Shown: positions 30,465-39,189, counted from the first letter of the stretch. The stretch: DNA of 43,956 bases from an uncultured Blastococcus sp. (GCA_902805535.1 CADCTN010000053.1:1-43956); one strand, 5' to 3'. Notes: a model not told the origin generated them from the sequence alone. Numbers and translations are program-made.

Positions 30465-33317
30465 TCAGGGCAGCCGGCCGGCCAGCAGCTCGGCGAGGTG
30501 CAGGCCCCGGCGGCCGGTGAGCTGGTCCAGCTGCGTGCGGCAGGAGAACCCGTCGGCCAGGACGACGGCGTCCCCGGCCAGGCCCTCGACGGCGGGCAGC
30601 AGCTGCTGGCCGGCGATGGCAACCGAGACGTCGTGGTGGCCGCGCTCCACGCCCCAGTTCCCGGCGAGGCCGCAGCATCCGCCCAGCCTCGTCACGCGGG
30701 CACCGGCCGAGGCGAGCAACCGGGCGTCGGCCGACCATCCCATCACCGAGGCGTGGTGGCAGTGCGGCTGGGCCACGATCTCCAGCCCGTCCAGCGACGG
30801 CGGCGTCCAGCCCGGGGTGTCGGCGAGCAGCTCGGCCAGAGTGCGGGTCGCGCGGGCGACCCTCTCCGCCGCCGGACCACCGACCAGCTCCACCGCCTCG
30901 CCGCGCAGCGCGGCGGTGCAGGAGGGTTCCACTCCGACGATCGGCAGCCCCGCGTCGGCCAGTGGCACCAGGGCCTCGACGGTCGAGCCGAGGATGGCGC
31001 GGGCGGCGTCCAGCTGGCCGGTGGTGATCCAGGTGAGCCCGCAGCAGGTGTCGGCGCCGGGCACCTGCACGCGGTACCCGGCGGCCTCCAGCACCCGTGC
31101 GGACGCGAGCGCCACCTCCGGTGCGAAGTGGTCGGTGAAGGAGTCCACCCAGAGCGCCACCGCCGCGCCGCCGCCGTCCGTGGCCGGCCGCGCGGCCCAT
31201 TGCTGACGGAACGTCCGGGCCGCGAAGGGTGGCACCTCCCGGCGCTGGTCCATGCCGGCCGACCACTTCGCCAGCCGCCCTCCGAGCCGCGACCGGAGCA
31301 CGCCGTTGACCAGCCGGGGGGCACGGGCGGCGAGGTCGGCCCAGAAGGGGAGCCGGCCCAGCGTGTAGTGCGCACGGGGGCGCAGCCGCCGCCGGTAGGA
31401 CTGGTGCAGCACCTCGGCCTTGTAACTGGCCATGTCCACCCCGGTGGGGCAGTCACGCGAGCAGCCCTTGCAGGACAGGCAGAGATCGAGGGCCGCGTGC
31501 ACCTCCGGGGAGCGCCAGCCGGTGACCGGTCCGCCGGGGGCGAGCATCTCCTGGAGCACCCGGGCCCGGCCGCGGGTGGTGTCCTTCTCCTCGCGGGTGG
31601 CCGGCCAGGACGGGCACATCACCGCGCCGGAGGCCTGGAGGTCCGCGCGGCACTTGCCGACACCGGTGCACCGGTGCACCGCCGCGGCGAGGTCCCCGCC
31701 GTCGTGCCGGTAGGCGAGCGCCAGCCGCTCCCGCACCACCGGCGCGGCCGCCATGCGGACGTCGTCGTCGAGCCGTGCGGGCCGGACGAGGACGCCCGGG
31801 TTGAGCACGTCGTCGGGATCGAGGACCGCCTTGACCCGCTCGAACAGGGCGATGGCCGCGGGGGAGTACATGACCGGGAGGAGTTCGCTGCGTGCCCGGC
31901 CGTCGCCGTGCTCCCCGGAGAGCGACCCGCCGTACCCGGCCACCAGCCGCGCGGCGTCGTGCACGAAGGCCCGGTACCGCCCCCGGCCGCGGTCCGGCTC
32001 GCCGCCGGACCCGAACGGGAAGTCGATCCGGCCGTGCACGCAGCCGTCGCCGAAGTGCCCGTACGGGACGCACTGCAGGCCGTGCTGGTCCAGCAGCGCC
32101 TCGAACTCGCGCAGGTAGGCCCCGAGCCGCTCCGGCGGCACGGCGGCGTCCTCCCACCCCGCGTGCGCCGGATGCCCGTCGGACGTGCGCGCGGCGAGCC
32201 CGGCGCCGTCCTCGCGGATCCGCCAGATGGCGGCCGCCTCGGCGGGGTCGGTGACGACGATCGAGTCGAGGGCCCCGGCGTCGGCGAGCACCCGGCGGGC
32301 CTTGTCGCGGACCTCGGCGACGCTGTCACCGGTGAGCTCCACGACCAGCCAGGCGTCCCCGCGGGGCAGGTCGGGGACGACGGCGGCGGGGACGTCGCGC
32401 AGGCGCTGGACCATGCGCGCGTCCAGGCCCTCGACCGCGGTGGGCTCGTGCGGGAGCAGCGCCGGGGTGGCGTCGGCCGCCTCGGGCATCGTCGGGTAGC
32501 CGAGCACGACCAGTCCCCGGAACGGGGCGTCGGTGACCAGCGCGACGGTGGCCCCGAGCACCAGGGCGAGGGTGCCCTCGCTGCCCACCAGCGCCTTCGC
32601 GACGTCGAAGCCGCGCTCGGGGAGGAGGTGCTCCAGGGAGTAGCCCGACACCTGGCGGCCGAAGCGGCCGAACTCGGTGCGGATCGTCGCGAGCTCGGCG
32701 GACACCAGCCCGTGCAGGCCGGCCAGCGCGCCGTCGAGCGGCACGGTCCCCGGCCGCAGCGTCAGCCGTTCGCCGCCGCCGGTGACCACGTCGAGCCCGA
32801 CGACGTTGTCGGCGGTCCGGCCGTAGCCCAGCGCCCGGGAGCCGCAGGCGTTGTTGCCGATCATGCCGCCGACGGTGCAGCGGTTGTGCGTGCTCGGGTC
32901 GGGTCCGAAGCGGAGCCCGGCCGGCCGGGCCGCGGCCTGCAGCGACGCCTGGACGACGCCGGGGTCGACCGTCGCCGTCCGGCTCCCCGCGTCGACCGCG
33001 CGCACCCGGGACAGGTACCGGCTGGTGTCCAGCACGACGCCGGGGCCCACGGCGTTGCCGGCGATCGAGGTGCCCGCCCCGCGGGCGGTGAGGGGCACGC
33101 CGAGGGAGCGGCAGACCGCCAGCGTGGCGACCATCTCGTCGACGTGGCGGGGGCGGACGACCGCCTGGGGCAGGACCCGGTAGAGAGAGGCGTCGGAGGA
33201 GTACAGCGCGCGGGCCAGGCCCGAGTCGTCGACGTCGTCCACGCCGGCGGCCCGCAGGGCCGCGACCAGCTCCCGGGCGGCGTCCGGGGTGGCGGGAGCG
33301 GAGCCGGTCGCCGTCAT
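30465..33317 (-). CDS. FAD-binding and (Fe-S)-binding oxidoreductase
   Basis: A 950-residue protein fusing a D-lactate-dehydrogenase-like FAD oxidase to a GlpC/CCG iron-sulfur part, similar to E. coli YdiJ. The FAD-binding PCMH domain occupies about residues 40-270 (VPLTARGAGTSIAGNAVGPGVVLD, IGNNACGSRALGYGR). The FAD-linked oxidase C-terminal domain follows to about 530 (YGHFGDGCVHGRIDF, GEHGDGRARSELL). Ferredoxin-type cysteines occur at CTGVGKCR..MCPSW and CLSCKGCSRDCP. Two CCG motifs (GADTCCGL, LGGCCGLAGNWG) end the protein. It would oxidise a 2-hydroxyacid and pass electrons to the membrane or another carrier. The cupin gene lies 67 bp upstream on the same strand. Confidence 0.92.
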   Translation of the reverse strand: MTATGSAPATPDAARELVAALRAAGVDDVDDSGLARALYSSDASLYRVLPQAVVRPRHVDEMVATLAVCRSLGVPLTARGAGTSIAGNAVGPGVVLDTSRYLSRVRAVDAGSRTATVDPGVVQASLQAAARPAGLRFGPDPSTHNRCTVGGMIGNNACGSRALGYGRTADNVVGLDVVTGGGERLTLRPGTVPLDGALAGLHGLVSAELATIRTEFGRFGRQVSGYSLEHLLPERGFDVAKALVGSEGTLALVLGATVALVTDAPFRGLVVLGYPTMPEAADATPALLPHEPTAVEGLDARMVQRLRDVPAAVVPDLPRGDAWLVVELTGDSVAEVRDKARRVLADAGALDSIVVTDPAEAAAIWRIREDGAGLAARTSDGHPAHAGWEDAAVPPERLGAYLREFEALLDQHGLQCVPYGHFGDGCVHGRIDFPFGSGGEPDRGRGRYRAFVHDAARLVAGYGGSLSGEHGDGRARSELLPVMYSPAAIALFERVKAVLDPDDVLNPGVLVRPARLDDDVRMAAAPVVRERLALAYRHDGGDLAAAVHRCTGVGKCRADLQASGAVMCPSWPATREEKDTTRGRARVLQEMLAPGGPVTGWRSPEVHAALDLCLSCKGCSRDCPTGVDMASYKAEVLHQSYRRRLRPRAHYTLGRLPFWADLAARAPRLVNGVLRSRLGGRLAKWSAGMDQRREVPPFAARTFRQQWAARPATDGGGAAVALWVDSFTDHFAPEVALASARVLEAAGYRVQVPGADTCCGLTWITTGQLDAARAILGSTVEALVPLADAGLPIVGVEPSCTAALRGEAVELVGGPAAERVARATRTLAELLADTPGWTPPSLDGLEIVAQPHCHHASVMGWSADARLLASAGARVTRLGGCCGLAGNWGVERGHHDVSVAIAGQQLLPAVEGLAGDAVVLADGFSCRTQLDQLTGRRGLHLAELLAGRLP

Positions 33318-33384
33318 GGCCCCGAGTCTCCCGGAGGAGCCCGGTCCGCGCCGGACCCGGTGCCGGTCCGGCGGGGTCTCGGGG

Positions 33385-33783
33385 TCAGGAGCTGGGGGGC
33401 TCGTCCTTGCCCTCTTCCTCGAGGCGGTCGGCCTCCTCCTTCGTCTCGTGGACGGCGCCGTCGGCGTGCTCGGGCGGGCCGTAGACGGTGTAGAGGATCA
33501 GCGGGTTCTGGCCGGTGTTGAGGAAGTTGTGCTTCTTGCCCGCGGGGACGACGACCAGGTCGCCCTGGGCCACGGCCTTCTCCGACCCGGAGACGACCGC
33601 CTTCCCGGTGCCGCTGACGAAGGTGAGGATCTGGTCCACCTCGTGGACCTCCTCGCCGATCTCGCCGCCCGGGGGGATGGTCATGATGACCAGCTGCGTG
33701 TGCGCACCGGTCCAGAGGACGCGGCGGAAGTCCGAGCTCTTCTCGGCCTCGGTCGCGATCGTGTAGTGAATGGCGGACGCCAT
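33385..33783 (-). CDS. Cupin domain protein
   Basis: A 132-residue single-domain cupin. Motif 1 is VIMTIPPGGEIGEEVHEVDQILTFVSG and motif 2 is GDLVVVPAGKKHNFLNTG. The metal-binding His and Glu pattern is nearly complete, although the first His of the usual HxH is replaced (EEVHE). A charged tail (HETKEEADRLEEEGKDEPP) follows. GAGAGGAG precedes the ATG. It may be an isomerase, a dioxygenase or a sugar-binding protein; the substrate is not predictable. Possibly co-transcribed with the FAD/Fe-S oxidoreductase. Confidence 0.9.
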   Translation of the reverse strand: MASAIHYTIATEAEKSSDFRRVLWTGAHTQLVIMTIPPGGEIGEEVHEVDQILTFVSGTGKAVVSGSEKAVAQGDLVVVPAGKKHNFLNTGQNPLILYTVYGPPEHADGAVHETKEEADRLEEEGKDEPPSS

Positions 33784-33888
33784 GGACGGCGCTCCTCTCG
33801 TCGGGATCAGGGCTGCATCCCGGGTGGGTGCTGCCCTGCTCCTGCCCGTCCGGTCGGCGGAGTAGTCGTTCCGGCCGGCCGGAGTCGA

Positions 33889-35163
33889 TCACTGCCCCGG
33901 CGGCGCCGGCGACCATCCCCGCGTCGCGCGCAGCAGCCCGACGAGGACGAGCAGCCCCGCGGTGAGCACCGCGGTGACGGCCGTCGTGCCCACGGTCAGC
34001 CGGCCGTCGGTGGCCAGGACGCCGACCACGGTGGCCTCGGCGGCGGCCGCCGCCCACACGGCACCGACGGCGTGCCGGTCGGCCGTGGCGATCCCGGAGT
34101 AGAGCAGCAGCTGGGCCAGGGCGAGCAGCGTGCCCAGCGCCGCGAAGAGCCAGGTGGCGCCACCGAGGGCGTCCCCGTAGGCGGAACCGCCGATGAGGGG
34201 GAGCGCCGAGGAGCCGAACGCAGCCGTGACGACGGTCAGCGCCACGCCGGAGCCACCCACCAGGCCGAGCGCCACGGGCAGCAGTCTCCGGCGGCGGCTC
34301 TCGTCGGCCAGCCGGGGGAGGAGGACGACTCCCACGCCCTGGGGAAGCCAGAACGCGACCTTGGTGACGATCGCCCCGACGGCGTACTCGCCGGCGTCGG
34401 CGGCGGTCAGGTGGTGGCGGGCCAGCAGCAGGTCGAGGTTGAGCAGGAGCACGAAGCCCAGCAGGGCGCCGGAGGCCTTCGCGGTGGCGATCACCGGCGC
34501 CCGCAGCCGGCCGGTGATCCCGGGTCGGCCGGCACCCAGCCAGCCGGCCAGAGCGGCGGCCCAGGTCGCGACGGTCATCCCGGTCAGGGCGGCCGTCGGT
34601 GTGCCGTCGAGGAGCAGGCCGGCGGTGCCGCCCACGAGCTTCGCCGCCCCGACCGTGCCGTTCAGGGCCGCCAGCCGGCCGTAGCCGCCGGTGCCCTGGA
34701 GGATCCCCTGGTAGCCGGCGACCAGCGTGGTCGGCAGGAGGAGGGCGACCAGCCAGCCGACGGCGGTCGGGTCGGGCAGGTGCAGGAGTGCGGTCATCGG
34801 CGCGGCGGCCAGCGCGCCCACGCCCACCACGGACAGGCCGGTGACGACCGCGGCACCGTGCAGCCGGGCGGCCGTCCGCGGGTGGTCGGCCGACCGGGCT
34901 CCGCCCAGGTGCAGGGCAGCGGCGGTCTGCAACCCGGTGGCGGGCACCGTCCCCACCAGGAGGACGCCGAGCAGGGCCGCCAGTTCACCGAAGGCCGCGG
35001 GGGTGAGCATGCGGGCGGCGAGCACGGTGAACGCGTAGGCCAGACCGTTCGTGGCGAGGTAGGCCAGCGACACCACCGCCGCCGGCCCGAGCAGGCGCCG
35101 GGCCGGCCGCGGCCCGGGAGAAGACCCGCCGAGATCGCCCTGCCGGATGAGGGGTTCGACCAC
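33889..35163 (-). CDS. Flippase-like polysaccharide transporter
   Basis: A 424-residue membrane protein with about 12 helices in the MOP/Wzx superfamily pattern. The start is VSLAYLATNGLAYAFTVLAARMLTPAAFGELAALLGV, with GVVLLPRLADESRRRRLLPVALGLV and LAQLLLYSGIATADRHAVGAVWAAAAAEATVVGVL later on. Such proteins flip lipid-linked sugars across the membrane. It is divergent from the GT-C-like gene at 35233 across a 69-bp gap, which places it in the cell-wall glycan locus. GTG start; the C-terminus is a short polar tail. The transported substrate is unknown. Confidence 0.85.
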   Translation of the reverse strand: MVEPLIRQGDLGGSSPGPRPARRLLGPAAVVSLAYLATNGLAYAFTVLAARMLTPAAFGELAALLGVLLVGTVPATGLQTAAALHLGGARSADHPRTAARLHGAAVVTGLSVVGVGALAAAPMTALLHLPDPTAVGWLVALLLPTTLVAGYQGILQGTGGYGRLAALNGTVGAAKLVGGTAGLLLDGTPTAALTGMTVATWAAALAGWLGAGRPGITGRLRAPVIATAKASGALLGFVLLLNLDLLLARHHLTAADAGEYAVGAIVTKVAFWLPQGVGVVLLPRLADESRRRRLLPVALGLVGGSGVALTVVTAAFGSSALPLIGGSAYGDALGGATWLFAALGTLLALAQLLLYSGIATADRHAVGAVWAAAAAEATVVGVLATDGRLTVGTTAVTAVLTAGLLVLVGLLRATRGWSPAPPGQ

Positions 35164-35232
35164 TGCCGCCGCCTACGCTGCGCTTCGGCCGGCGACCCGG
35201 CGTGCAGGAGCGAGGACGGGAGCGGCGGCGAG

Positions 35233-36969
35233 ATGACGGAAGGCTGGACCCGGCCGGAGCCGTCCCCGTGGCCGGCGAGGTTCCTGGCCGCGGGCGTGGC
35301 CCTGCTGGTGACGGCACCGACCCTCGCGCCGGGTTTCGTGCTGATCCGGGACATGGTCTTCGTGCCTCGCCAGGACCTGGACCTCGATGCGCTCGGGCTC
35401 GGCAGCGGGCTGCCCCGGGCGGTACCCGTCGACGGCGTGATGGGCCTGCTGACGGCGGTCGTCCCGGGCGACGTCGTCCAGAAGGCGGTGCTGCTGGGCA
35501 TCGTGTTCGCGGCGGTGCTGGGCGCCGCGCGGCTGGTGCCGCCCGGTCCGGACGGACGTCGCGGGGCCGCTGCCGCGGTCGCGGGGCTCGTCTACGGCTG
35601 GAGCCCCTACCTCGCCGAACGGCTGCTGATCGGCCACTGGACGCTGCTGCTCGGCTACGCGGCGCTGCCCTGGATCGCTGTCGCGTCCCTGCGTGTGCGC
35701 GCGAGAGAGCCGCGGGCGTGCGCCGGGCTGGTGCTCGCCTGCGCGCCGGCGGCCCTGAGCCCCACCGGCTCGCTGCTCGCGGCCGGGGTGGTGGTCGCCC
35801 TGGTGGGACGCCGGCGTCTCCTGCCCGCCGGTGCGCTGGTGCTGCTCCTCGCGCTGCCGTGGATCGTCGCCGGGGTGCTGCACCCGGCCGGCGGGGGTTC
35901 CGACGCGGCCGGCGTCGCGGCCTTCGCCGCGCGCGCGGAGGGCCCGGGCGGGCCGTTGCTGGCGTTGCTGGGCACTGGCGGCATCTGGAACGCCGGCGCC
36001 GTGCCGGCCGGCCGCACCTCGTTCCTGCTCCCCGTGGTCACCATGGCGCTGGTCGGCCTGGCGGTCGTCGGCTGGCTCCACCGCGGAGCGTTGCGCGGCC
36101 CGGGCGCCCGGCTGGTGCTGCTCGGTCTCGCGGGCCTGCTCCTCGCCGTGGCCGGGACGGCGCCGGGGCTGCGGACGGTCCTGGAGTGGGCAGTGGAGTC
36201 CGTGCCCGGCGCCGGGTTGCTGCGCGACGGCCAGAAGTGGGTCGCCTGGTGGGCGCTGCCCCTCGCCGTGGGCGCCGGGTCGGGCGCCCGCCGCCTCGCC
36301 GAGGCGACCAGCGAGCGGGCCCTGCCCGGGGTGGCCGGGCTGGTCGCCGCGGCGGCCGTGCTCCTGCCGGTCATCGCCGTGCCCGACCTGGTGTGGGGGG
36401 TCGGCGGCCGCCTGCAGCCGGTCGAGTACCCGGCCGACTGGCAGCGGGTCCGGGACCTCCTCGCCGAGGACGGTCGACCCGGTGACGTGCTCGTGCTGCC
36501 GTTCGGCGCCTACCGCGCCTTCGACTGGAACGACGCCCGGCCGCAGCTCGACCCCGCGCCGCGCTGGCTTCCCCGGCCGACCATCACCGACGACGAGCTG
36601 ATCGTGGACGGTGAACCCGTGGCGGGGGAGGACCCGCGGGCGCAGGCGGTCGCGGCGGCGGCCGACGACCCCCGTGCCCTCGCGGAGCTGGGCGTGGGCT
36701 GGGTCCTGATCGAGCGCGGCACGCCCGGCCGGCCGGTGCCCTCCGCCGTCGAGTCCCTGCCGCTCGTCGTGGACGGCGTCGAGCTGGACCTGCACCGGGT
36801 GCCGGACGCCACACCCCGCCCCGGGGCCTCGCCCGGACGGGTGACAGCAGTGGTCGTCGCTCACGCGTGCTGGCTGGCCGGTGTGACGGGGGCACTGTTG
36901 TGGATCACGACATTGCCCTCTAGCGTCACGCTCCGTCGTCGCCCTCCACGGAAGCGAGTTCCCGAATGA
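35233..36969 (+). CDS. GT-C-like integral membrane protein (Rv0226c-like)
   Basis: A 578-residue polytopic membrane protein resembling M. tuberculosis Rv0226c, encoded in the aftD region there. About 10-12 helices fill residues 15-390, including LVYGWSPYLAERLLIGHWTLLLGYAALPWIAV, a segment shaped like part of AftD in this window. A soluble C-terminal domain follows (about 395-560: EYPADWQRVRDLLAEDGRPGDVLVLPFGAYRAFDWN), then a final helix. LIRDMVFVP near residue 40 sits where GT-C enzymes carry an acidic catalytic residue. It may be a lipid-linked-sugar glycosyltransferase. Its stop overlaps the DUF2613 start (ATGA). Confidence 0.82.
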   Translation: MTEGWTRPEPSPWPARFLAAGVALLVTAPTLAPGFVLIRDMVFVPRQDLDLDALGLGSGLPRAVPVDGVMGLLTAVVPGDVVQKAVLLGIVFAAVLGAARLVPPGPDGRRGAAAAVAGLVYGWSPYLAERLLIGHWTLLLGYAALPWIAVASLRVRAREPRACAGLVLACAPAALSPTGSLLAAGVVVALVGRRRLLPAGALVLLLALPWIVAGVLHPAGGGSDAAGVAAFAARAEGPGGPLLALLGTGGIWNAGAVPAGRTSFLLPVVTMALVGLAVVGWLHRGALRGPGARLVLLGLAGLLLAVAGTAPGLRTVLEWAVESVPGAGLLRDGQKWVAWWALPLAVGAGSGARRLAEATSERALPGVAGLVAAAAVLLPVIAVPDLVWGVGGRLQPVEYPADWQRVRDLLAEDGRPGDVLVLPFGAYRAFDWNDARPQLDPAPRWLPRPTITDDELIVDGEPVAGEDPRAQAVAAAADDPRALAELGVGWVLIERGTPGRPVPSAVESLPLVVDGVELDLHRVPDATPRPGASPGRVTAVVVAHACWLAGVTGALLWITTLPSSVTLRRRPPRKRVPE

Positions 36970-38258
36970 AGACCCTCATCGCCGTGCTCATCTCCCTCGG
37001 CGGGGGATCCGCCGTCGGTGTGGTCGCCGTCGTCGGGGCCCAGGCCGCCCTGGATCCCGACAACGCCATCGAGCAGAGCACCAACGAGCCGATCAACGTC
37101 CTGGAGTACGGCACCCGAGGCTGACGCACCCGCCGGGCGCCGTGCAGGGGACCCCTGCACGGCGCCGGCGAGGACGCCGGCGAAGCCGTGGACGCTCGCC
37201 GGCCAGTCGAAGGTCGCCGCGTGCGCCGAAGCAGCTGCCCCCATCCGCCGACGCGTCTGCTGATCGGCCAGCAACCGGTCCACGGCGGCGGTCAGCCCGT
37301 CGAGATCCTCGACCAGCAGACCGCTCGAACCGTCGAGCACGGACTCGCGCAGACCGCCCGCCGCCCGGTAGCCGACCGTGGGCACCCTGTGCGTGCCGGC
37401 CTCGCTGACCACCAGTCCCCAGCCCTCCTTGACCGACGGGCAGACGTGCACCCAGGCCCGGGCCAGCTCCTCGTGCTTGTCCTGCTCCCCGAGGAAGCCC
37501 CGGAACTCCACTGCGTCGGCCACGCCGAGCTCGGCGGCCGTCGCGCGCAGCTGCGCTTCCCACCAGCCCTCACCGACGACCGACAACTGCAGACCCGGCC
37601 GTCGGTCACGCAGGCGGGCCACGACCTCGATGGCGTGCTCCACGCGCTTGTGCGGTACCAGCCGGCCGAGCACGATCAGTCGCGGCTCGGCCGACGGGCC
37701 CGCGACCACCGGCGGCGCGGCATCGATGCCGTTCGGCACCACGGTGATGCGCTCGCGCGCGACCCCCAGTCCGGCGAGTTCCGTGGCGGTGGCCTCCGAG
37801 ACCGTGACATAGCGACACCGGCGGTACAGCCTCGGGGCGACCACGGATTCCAGCCACCAGCCGATCGCGCCGCCCGCCCGCCCGAAGACGATCGGCCACT
37901 GCTCGCGGTGGACGTGGTGGACGAGCACCACCACAGGGGAGCGGGTGACGAGGGTGCTGGCGAAGGGCAGGCCGTTCTGCACGTCGACGACCAGGCGGGG
38001 GCGGGTGCGCCGGACGAAGGTCAGGGCGCGCAGGTAGATGCTCAACCGGCCGCCCCGGCGGACGATGCGCACGCCACGGACGGTCTCCTCGGCGGGAGCG
38101 CGCCCGTGCGCGGCGCAGAAGATCGTCACCCTGAGTCCGCGGGCCGCGAGGCCCTCCGCCACCTGGTGGACGTAGCGTTCCGAGCCGCCGCCTTCGGGGT
38201 GGCTCGCGTCCCTCCAGTTGACGAAGAGGACGTCGATCTCTCGTGATCGGCTCTGCAC
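36861..38258 (-). CDS. GT4 family glycosyltransferase with C-terminal extension
   Basis: A 465-residue retaining GT-B glycosyltransferase similar to M. tuberculosis Rv0225. The N-terminal acceptor domain has NWRDASHPEGGGSERYVHQVAEGLAARG and LVVDVQNGLPFAS. The nucleotide-sugar domain has VVPNGID, LIVLGRLVPHKRVEHAIEV, CPSVKEGWGLVVSEAG and the Glu of the EX7E motif. Family similarity ends near position 37130. The frame then runs about 90 more codons antisense through the DUF2613 gene into the GT-C-like gene before a stop at 36861, so the extension is suspect. The GTG at 38258 is the preferred start; ATG at 38288 is possible. Divergent from the methyltransferase. Confidence 0.85.
   Translation of the reverse strand: MQSRSREIDVLFVNWRDASHPEGGGSERYVHQVAEGLAARGLRVTIFCAAHGRAPAEETVRGVRIVRRGGRLSIYLRALTFVRRTRPRLVVDVQNGLPFASTLVTRSPVVVLVHHVHREQWPIVFGRAGGAIGWWLESVVAPRLYRRCRYVTVSEATATELAGLGVARERITVVPNGIDAAPPVVAGPSAEPRLIVLGRLVPHKRVEHAIEVVARLRDRRPGLQLSVVGEGWWEAQLRATAAELGVADAVEFRGFLGEQDKHEELARAWVHVCPSVKEGWGLVVSEAGTHRVPTVGYRAAGGLRESVLDGSSGLLVEDLDGLTAAVDRLLADQQTRRRMGAAASAHAATFDWPASVHGFAGVLAGAVQGSPARRPAGASASGAVLQDVDRLVGALLDGVVGIQGGLGPDDGDHTDGGSPAEGDEHGDEGLHSGTRFRGGRRRSVTLEGNVVIHNSAPVTPASQHA
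36966..37124 (+). CDS. DUF2613 small membrane/secreted protein
   Basis: A 52-residue protein that starts MKTLIAVLISLGGGSAVGVV. One hydrophobic segment (residues 4-24) acts as signal anchor, followed by a short outside tail ending NEPINVLEYGTRG. The VxYG ending and length match the actinobacterial DUF2613 family, including Rv0236A next to aftD in M. tuberculosis. Its ATG overlaps the stop of the GT-C-like gene by 4 bp, so it is translated with it. The whole gene is antisense to the open C-terminal extension of the GT4 gene. It may be an accessory subunit of GT-C enzymes. Confidence 0.85.
   Translation: MKTLIAVLISLGGGSAVGVVAVVGAQAALDPDNAIEQSTNEPINVLEYGTRG
37136..37166 (+). terminator. Terminator hairpin after DUF2613
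   Basis: A perfect 15-base inverted repeat (37136-37150, 37152-37166) folds on the centre base 37151, in practice a 14-bp stem with a 3-base loop. It starts 12 bases after the DUF2613 stop. The same DNA is coding on the minus strand within the GT4 frame. Confidence 0.75.
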
Positions 38259-38269
38259 CCGCGGCACAC

Positions 38270-38281
38270 TACCCGCGGGTA
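38270..38281. promoter_or_regulatory. 12-bp palindrome in the GT4/methyltransferase gap
   Basis: TACCCGCGGGTA is a perfect palindrome at 38270-38281 in the 81-bp gap between the divergent glycosyltransferase and methyltransferase starts. It is placed to overlap both promoters. It contains GGGTAG/GGGTAA in the two directions but no matching -35 element is seen. Confidence 0.45.
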
Positions 38282-38339
38282 ACCTCATTTCCGCTGCCCC
38301 CATCAGGGCATTCATCCGATAAGGAACCGGCACACGAGA

Positions 38340-39065
38340 ATGCCTCGATCCGCCACGTTGAGCCGCTCGGTCGCGCTGTTCCGTGCATTCCTGCGCGAGC
38401 AGTCGGACCCGGACTTCTTCTACGGCACGCTGGCGGAGGACTCCGTGGCGCAGCTGGCCGCCTTCACCCCGCTCCGGGGCGCGACGATCCTGGACGTCGG
38501 TGGGGGCCCCGGCTACTTCGCTGACGCGTTCCGGGCGGAGGGGGCCATCTACGTCGGCATGGAGCCGGACGCCGGCGAGCTGACCGCCCGTGGCACGGCC
38601 GAGCCGGGCACGGTGCGTGGCAGCGGCGAGGCGCTCCCGGTGCGGACCGCGTCCGTCGACGTCTGCTACTCGTCCAACGTCCTCGAGCACGTGCGGTCGC
38701 CATGGACCATGGCGGCGGAGATGGTGCGCGTGACCCGCCCCGGGGGGACGGTGTTCCTCTCGTTCACGCCCTGGTACTCACCGCACGGCGGGCACGAGAC
38801 AGGGCCGTGGCACTACCTGGGAGGCATGCGCGCCCGCCGCCGCTACCGGGCCCGCACCGGTCGTGAGCCGAAGAACCGGTTCGGGGAGTCGCTGTTCGCC
38901 GTCTCCGTCGGCGGGGCGCTGCGCTGGGCGCGGAACTGCCCGGACGTCGACGTGGTCGCCCGCTTCCCGCGGTACCACCCGTGGTGGGCGTGCTGGGTGG
39001 TCGCTGTCCCGGGCCTGCGCGAGATCGTGTCGTGGAACCTCGTCGTCGTGATGCGGCGACGCTGA
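38340..39065 (+). CDS. SAM-dependent methyltransferase (Rv0224c-like)
   Basis: A 241-residue class I methyltransferase. SAM motif I is ATILDVGGGPGYFADAF (about residues 48-64), the acidic strand end is VGMEPDAGE, and the SVDVCYSSNVLEHVRSPWTMAAEMVRVTRPGG core is of the Methyltransf_11 type. The C-terminal half (YSPHGGHETGPWHYLGG, then YHPWWACWVVAVPGLREIVSWNLVVVMRRR) suggests membrane association. The M. tuberculosis homologue Rv0224c lies beside Rv0225, as here. AAGGAA lies ahead of the ATG. The acceptor is unknown, probably a cell-envelope glycolipid. Confidence 0.9.
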   Translation: MPRSATLSRSVALFRAFLREQSDPDFFYGTLAEDSVAQLAAFTPLRGATILDVGGGPGYFADAFRAEGAIYVGMEPDAGELTARGTAEPGTVRGSGEALPVRTASVDVCYSSNVLEHVRSPWTMAAEMVRVTRPGGTVFLSFTPWYSPHGGHETGPWHYLGGMRARRRYRARTGREPKNRFGESLFAVSVGGALRWARNCPDVDVVARFPRYHPWWACWVVAVPGLREIVSWNLVVVMRRR

Positions 39066-39083
39066 CCTGTCGTCGTCATCCGT

Positions 39084-39182
39084 TGGTACGGGCCGGTATC
39101 GGCTCGCTCGCCGTCACCCGCGCGGGTGATCGCTGCACCCTGGTACGCGCTCGTACCACCCGGTTGATACCGATCCGTACCA
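39084..39182. promoter_or_regulatory. Nested inverted repeats upstream of DUF3068-aftD
   Basis: The gap between the methyltransferase stop and the next gene holds three nested elements. Outer arms are TGGTACGGGCCGGTATC (39084-39100) and the complement-reading GATACCGATCCGTACCA (39166-39182), 17 bases with two mismatches. Between them lie the perfect 16-bp palindrome TCACCCGCGCGGGTGA (39114-39129) and the perfect TGGTACG-CGCT-CGTACCA (39141-39158). TGGTACG thus occurs four times. The set ends 7 bp before the -35 at 39190, so it may be an operator array, possibly combined with a terminator. Confidence 0.6.
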
Positions 39183-39189
39183 GGCCGCC

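Noticed and set aside
33289-35232. Plus-strand open frame upstream of the GT-C-like gene
   Set aside because: It continues in frame into the real gene but is antisense to the cupin and flippase genes and lacks domain character. The gene starts at 35233.
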